From an uncultured Clostridia bacterium (lineage in GTDB: Bacteria; Bacillota; Clostridia; Christensenellales; UBA1242): 9,067 nucleotides of DNA. The notes beneath the pieces are model-generated. The model saw only the letters and a list, made by a program, of their open reading frames with translations. It had not been told where the DNA came from and ran no database searches. The translations under genes were made by a program, and so were the position numbers. The DNA is taken from NCBI GenBank assembly GCA_904397185.1, contig CAJFOL010000011.1, positions 1 through 9,067 on the forward strand, in the 5' to 3' direction. Shown one piece after another: positions 5,556-9,067 of this stretch. How positions within the stretch are numbered: position 1 is the first letter of the stretch; each line of letters starts with the position of its first letter.

Positions 5556-8165
5556 ATGACGAGTAAAGAACTTTGCAAACAACTAAATAGCGACCTTGAA
5601 AATGGTTTAAGCGAAAATCAAGTTAAACAGCATCTAGAGAAATATGGTCAGAATAAACTTCGTCAGAAAAAAGAAAAAAATATTTTTATTAAATTTTTAG
5701 AGCAGTTTAAGGATGTCATGATAATTATATTGTTGATTGCTGCTGTAATATCTTTTGTCATTGCAATTGTTGAAAATGAGCCAAATGAATTTATAGAGCC
5801 TGCCCTAATACTTCTTATCGTCATCATAAATGCCATAATCGGAGTCTTTCAAGAAAACAAAGCAGAAAAGGCATTGAAAGCCTTGCAAAATATGTCCGCA
5901 CCCCATGCAAGAGTCGTCAGAGACGGAAAAGAACAGATTATTCAGTCAAGCGAGGTTGTAGTTGGAGATATTATAAAATTAGAGGCGGGAGATTTTGTTC
6001 CTGCAGATGCAATGCTTATTGAAAGTTACAACTTAAAAAGTGAAGAGTCTGCATTGACTGGAGAGTCTGTGCCTGTTGAAAAGGATGCAAAATTTGAGAC
6101 AGATGAAAATGCTCCAATTGCCGAAAGAGTCAATATGGTCTTTTCAGGATGCAGTATCACCTATGGACGAGCCTCGGCAATTGTGTCGCATACTGGCATG
6201 GATACAGAAATGGGTAAAATTGCCACCCTACTTGAAGGTGAAAAACAAGAAAAAACTCCTCTTCAAAAGAAGTTGGCATCTCTTGGTAAAATTTTAGGAC
6301 TTGTTGCTCTTGTTTGTTGTGCCGTAATATTTATTGTTGGGCTTTTAAGTGGACTTGAAGTCATTGACGTGTTTATGACTGCCGTCTCGCTTGCTGTTTC
6401 GGCTATACCTGAGGGGCTGCCCGCTATTGTCACAATCGTATTGTCAATAGGTGTACAGCGGATGGTCAAGAAAAATGCTATTATCCGCCACCTCCCTGCA
6501 GTCGAGACACTCGGCAGTGCATCTATTATCTGTTCTGATAAGACTGGGACATTGACACAAAACAAGATGACGCTTGTAAAGACTTATACTGATGAAATAA
6601 AGGACTTCTCCCCTCAAAATAAGGATGAAAAAGTAGAAAAATTATTGAATTTTGCCTCTCTTTGTTCGGACGGCGAGATTGTAGTTGAAGGTAATAACAT
6701 AAAGCAAATCGGAGACCCAACCGAAACAGCAATCATCCTTGGCTCGTACAAACTCGGATACACAAAAGATAGGCTGGAAGACCTTTATCCAAGACTTGAG
6801 GAAATTCCTTTTGATTCTGACCGAAAACTTATGAGTACTATCAATGTCATAGATGGTCAAAAAATTGTAATTGTCAAAGGTGCCTTTGATGTGCTTGCTA
6901 AAAGATGCAAAAATATAAACTACGAAAAGGCTGGAAAAGCAAACATAGAAATGAGCCAAGATGCCATACGAGTACTTGCGGTTGGATATAAGGTTATAGA
7001 CCAAATGCCTAGTGAACTAACAAGTGACAATATAGAAAATGACTTGACATTTCTTGGACTTATAGGAATGATCGACCCTCCAAGACCAGAGGCAAAAGAG
7101 GCGGTTGGGATTTGCAAACAAGCAGGCATTAAGCCTATAATGATTACAGGTGACCATGTATTGACGGCATCCGCAATTGCAAAACAACTTGGCATATTAA
7201 ACGATAGTGACCGTGCCATCACAGGAGCCGAACTTGACCAAATGAGTGATGACGAACTTGATAAGGTTGTTGACCAAATTTCTGTCTACGCCCGTGTCTC
7301 GCCAGAGAATAAAATTAGAATTGTCAAGGCTTGGCAAAAAAGAGGCAAAGTGGTTGCCATGACAGGTGACGGTGTCAACGATGCCCCTGCACTAAAAGCG
7401 GCAGATATTGGCTGTGCAATGGGAATAACTGGCACCGATGTTGCAAAAAATTCGGCTGATATGACTTTGACTGATGATAATTTCTCGAGCATAGTAGAAG
7501 CGGTCAAACAAGGTCGCGGAATTTATGACAACATCAAAAAAGTTGTAGGATTCTTGCTCGGTACAAATATAGGCGAAATAGTGCTTGTATTCTTGGTTAT
7601 GTTAATTTGGCAACAATCACCACTACTTTCTATGCAACTATTATGGATAAACCTCGTCACCGATTCCCTCCCAGCAATTGCACTTGGTATGGAAGCGGTT
7701 GAAAAAGATGTTATGACAAGAAAGCCAAAGCCTAAAGATGAGGGATTATTCTCTAACGGGTATGGTTTGCGAATAGCCCTTCAGGGTATAATGTTTGGCG
7801 GTCTTGCTATCGCCGGTTTTGTAATAGGACGTGAAATAACCAGTTCATTGGACGGTGGTCGAACTCTCGCTTTCTTTACTTTAGCACTATCTCAAATACT
7901 CCATGCCTACAATATGCGGTCAGAACATTCACTTTTCAAAATTGGTATTTTTACCAATAAAAAATTAAATTTAGTGACAATTATTTCAATCTTTTTGATA
8001 GCATTTGTGATGTTTGTCCCAGGCGTAAACACCGCCTTTGGTATGATATATATTCCATATTATGGATACCTAATAGGTTTTGCCCTCGCTTTGATTCCGC
8101 TTTTTGTTATGGAAATAAGCAAAGCCTGCGGTCTTATCAAACACTCTCATAAATATAACAAATAA
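5556..8165 (+). CDS. P-type Ca2+-transporting ATPase (type IIA, SERCA-like)
   Basis: This 869-residue pump exports Ca2+ from the cytoplasm using ATP through a phospho-aspartate intermediate. It has a cation-ATPase N-terminal domain (1-70); the actuator loop TGES (168-171); PEGLP in M4 (285-289); the phosphorylation motif DKTGT with D328; KGAF (441-444) in the nucleotide domain; and TGDGVNDAP (603-611) in the hinge. In SERCA numbering M4 E309, M5 N768 and E771, and M6 N796, T799 and D800 match E286, N671, E674, N699, T702 and D703. The M8 glutamate (E908) seems to be replaced by a non-acidic residue near A777, so one ion site may be altered. Length and about ten membrane segments are normal. 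AGGAG at 5545-5549 fixes the start. It appears monocistronic between its own promoter and the terminator at 8200-8231. Na+/K+ or H+ pumping is less likely given the M4-M6 residues. Confidence 0.92.
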   Translation: MTSKELCKQLNSDLENGLSENQVKQHLEKYGQNKLRQKKEKNIFIKFLEQFKDVMIIILLIAAVISFVIAIVENEPNEFIEPALILLIVIINAIIGVFQENKAEKALKALQNMSAPHARVVRDGKEQIIQSSEVVVGDIIKLEAGDFVPADAMLIESYNLKSEESALTGESVPVEKDAKFETDENAPIAERVNMVFSGCSITYGRASAIVSHTGMDTEMGKIATLLEGEKQEKTPLQKKLASLGKILGLVALVCCAVIFIVGLLSGLEVIDVFMTAVSLAVSAIPEGLPAIVTIVLSIGVQRMVKKNAIIRHLPAVETLGSASIICSDKTGTLTQNKMTLVKTYTDEIKDFSPQNKDEKVEKLLNFASLCSDGEIVVEGNNIKQIGDPTETAIILGSYKLGYTKDRLEDLYPRLEEIPFDSDRKLMSTINVIDGQKIVIVKGAFDVLAKRCKNINYEKAGKANIEMSQDAIRVLAVGYKVIDQMPSELTSDNIENDLTFLGLIGMIDPPRPEAKEAVGICKQAGIKPIMITGDHVLTASAIAKQLGILNDSDRAITGAELDQMSDDELDKVVDQISVYARVSPENKIRIVKAWQKRGKVVAMTGDGVNDAPALKAADIGCAMGITGTDVAKNSADMTLTDDNFSSIVEAVKQGRGIYDNIKKVVGFLLGTNIGEIVLVFLVMLIWQQSPLLSMQLLWINLVTDSLPAIALGMEAVEKDVMTRKPKPKDEGLFSNGYGLRIALQGIMFGGLAIAGFVIGREITSSLDGGRTLAFFTLALSQILHAYNMRSEHSLFKIGIFTNKKLNLVTIISIFLIAFVMFVPGVNTAFGMIYIPYYGYLIGFALALIPLFVMEISKACGLIKHSHKYNK

Positions 8166-8199
8166 TCGCCGATAAATCGCATTAATTGCACAAATGACA

Positions 8200-8231
8200 A
8201 AAAAATATCATGGTAAATCATGATATTTTTT
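8200..8231. terminator. Bidirectional terminator between convergent genes
   Basis: AAAAAATATCATG (8200-8212) pairs with CATGATATTTTTT (8219-8231) around the loop GTAAAT, a 13-bp stem with A and T runs on opposite sides. It serves the ATPase gene (stop at 8165) and the minus-strand gene, whose stop codon (8230-8232) overlaps the stem. Confidence 0.85.
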
Positions 8232-8970
8232 ATTTCTCTTCATTTTTATTATCTTCTACACTTAAAGATTGAGGGCTTTGTTCGTTCACTTGACTAGGGC
8301 TATCAGCATCTTCTGGCATAGGTTTTTCGTTTTTTATTTCTTTATTATCCTTTGCCTTATCTACTGGCTTGTTTTTCTTCTCTTTTTGTCTTTTATTCTT
8401 ATCCTTTTTATTCTTTTGAGGGATAAAGATACTTAACACTTTGCCCATAATAAGCACAATCTTATCACTATGGTCCATTGAATATCTTTTCATAAGCGCT
8501 TTGCCAAAAATGAGCAGTGCCGCAATAATAGCCGATACAAGTGATGCGACAACAATTCCAGCAAAATCGGTCATAGTCTGTGTTATTAATGCACTTGTCA
8601 CCGCTGCACCTGCAGCACCACTTAAAATACTGCAAATATCACCTAAAATATCTGCAAATATAGAGGACACTCTATCTGCATTTTTTTGAAGCATAATAGC
8701 CTCTTTCGCACCTCTAACCTTTCTTGATGCCATAGCCCGCAAATTTTTCTCGTCACAAGCGGTGACAGCAACCCCTATCATATCTGTCAAGATGGCAATA
8801 AACAAAAACACAACAATCACAACAACCGAAATGGCGATCCCTGCCCCATTTAATGCTACCTCACTTAGCACACCAAAAGCCATTGAAAAAGTAAAAGCCA
8901 GCACGAGTACAATAAGTGGCCATCTGAAATATTTTTTAAATTTTGACTGTTTTTTCTTTGAACTATCCAT
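8230..8970 (-). CDS. CNNM/DUF21-like integral membrane protein without CBS domains
   Basis: This 246-residue protein begins with a basic segment followed by membrane spans at about 18-40 and 42-66, and hydrophobic segments at about 107-130 and 137-157. The stretch DMIGVAVTACDEKNLRAMAS (63-82), then KVRGAKEAIMLQKNADRVSS and DILGDICSILSGAAGA, resembles the transmembrane domain of CNNM/CorB/CorC-type divalent cation transporters as found in short Clostridial homologues. The CBS pair and CorC_HlyC domain of full-length members are missing; instead the C terminus (about 185-246) is a Lys-rich then acidic tail that looks disordered. A Mg2+ or related transport role is inferred from the family only. 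TAA directly precedes ATG, so no upstream in-frame start exists. The ribosome site is poor: AAGGGAT (8986-8992) is about 15 nt away. It probably shares a transcript with the gene ending at 9005. Confidence 0.6.
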   Translation of the reverse strand: MDSSKKKQSKFKKYFRWPLIVLVLAFTFSMAFGVLSEVALNGAGIAISVVVIVVFLFIAILTDMIGVAVTACDEKNLRAMASRKVRGAKEAIMLQKNADRVSSIFADILGDICSILSGAAGAAVTSALITQTMTDFAGIVVASLVSAIIAALLIFGKALMKRYSMDHSDKIVLIMGKVLSIFIPQKNKKDKNKRQKEKKNKPVDKAKDNKEIKNEKPMPEDADSPSQVNEQSPQSLSVEDNKNEEK

Positions 8971-9004
8971 TTATTTTCTAATTTTATCCCTTATGTTATA
9001 AATT

Positions 9005-9067
9005 TTATTTTCCGTTTTTAAGCCATTCTAAAACAACTTCTTCCACTTCCTTATTTGAATAACTACC
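9005..9067 (-). CDS. C-terminal end of an unidentified protein (partial)
   Basis: A minus-strand frame enters from the right edge and reads GSYSNKEVEEVVLEWLKNGK followed by TAA (9005-9007). The composition (amphipathic helix, no rare residues) and the 34-bp gap to the CNNM-like gene, with no terminator between them, indicate a real gene and probable cotranscription. Twenty residues are too few to name the product. Confidence 0.6.
   Translation of the reverse strand, partial: GSYSNKEVEEVVLEWLKNGK

Noticed and set aside
6642..7004. Minus-strand frame of 120 codons inside the Ca2+ ATPase gene
   Set aside because: It is a shadow of the conserved nucleotide-binding domain, with no start signals or family resemblance.
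8762..9001. Plus-strand frame opposite the CNNM-like gene
   Set aside because: Thr/Ile-rich antisense frame without a ribosome site; the minus frame has family-like motifs.

Overview
The window looks like a chromosomal segment from a low-GC Gram-positive bacterium, most likely an uncultured member of the Clostridia. The basis is strongly AT-rich DNA, AGGAG-type ribosome binding sites, sigma-A-like promoters, short A/T-flanked hairpin terminators that serve both strands, a DUF1540-type cysteine protein and a standalone CNNM-like membrane protein. Assignment below class level is not possible from sequence reading alone. There are no transposases, integrases, CRISPR arrays, tRNAs or rRNAs.

Layout. 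Positions 1-399 carry no convincing gene. They hold a perfect DnaA box, a run of eight C, and two diverged copies of a roughly 85-90 bp structured repeat; the second copy abuts a minus-strand terminator. A small two-domain cysteine-rich protein (400-714, minus) is divergent from rplI (808-1251, plus, ribosomal protein bL9). rplI is followed after 42 bp by a GT28/MGDG-synthase-type glycosyltransferase (1294-2412, plus), probably in the same transcript. A bidirectional terminator (2486-2524) separates this from the long minus-strand gene 2530-5280.

Gene 2530-5280 is the most unusual item. It encodes a 916-residue protein with three N-terminal membrane segments in a MotA/TolQ/ExbB-like arrangement, then a long coiled coil, a short aromatic/DG repeat block, an acidic Glu/Gln-rich stretch, five AT-hook DNA-binding motifs with a histone-H1-like Lys/Thr linker, and a C-terminal helix region. 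I read it as a candidate membrane-to-nucleoid tether. It is divergent from a P-type Ca2+ ATPase gene (5556-8165, plus). The region between them is extremely AT-rich, with T-tracts spaced at about one helical turn and a nearly identical extended -10 promoter facing each way.

A second bidirectional terminator (8200-8231) ends the ATPase gene and the convergent gene 8230-8970 (minus), a CNNM/DUF21-like membrane protein without CBS domains. That gene follows the last 20 codons of another minus-strand gene (9005-9067) at the window edge.

How they fit together. rplI is housekeeping. The glycosyltransferase, the Ca2+ pump and the CNNM-like protein all act at the membrane (glycolipid synthesis and divalent cation handling), but nothing in the window shows they form one pathway. 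The AT-hook protein may bind AT-rich DNA, possibly including its own promoter region; this is inference.
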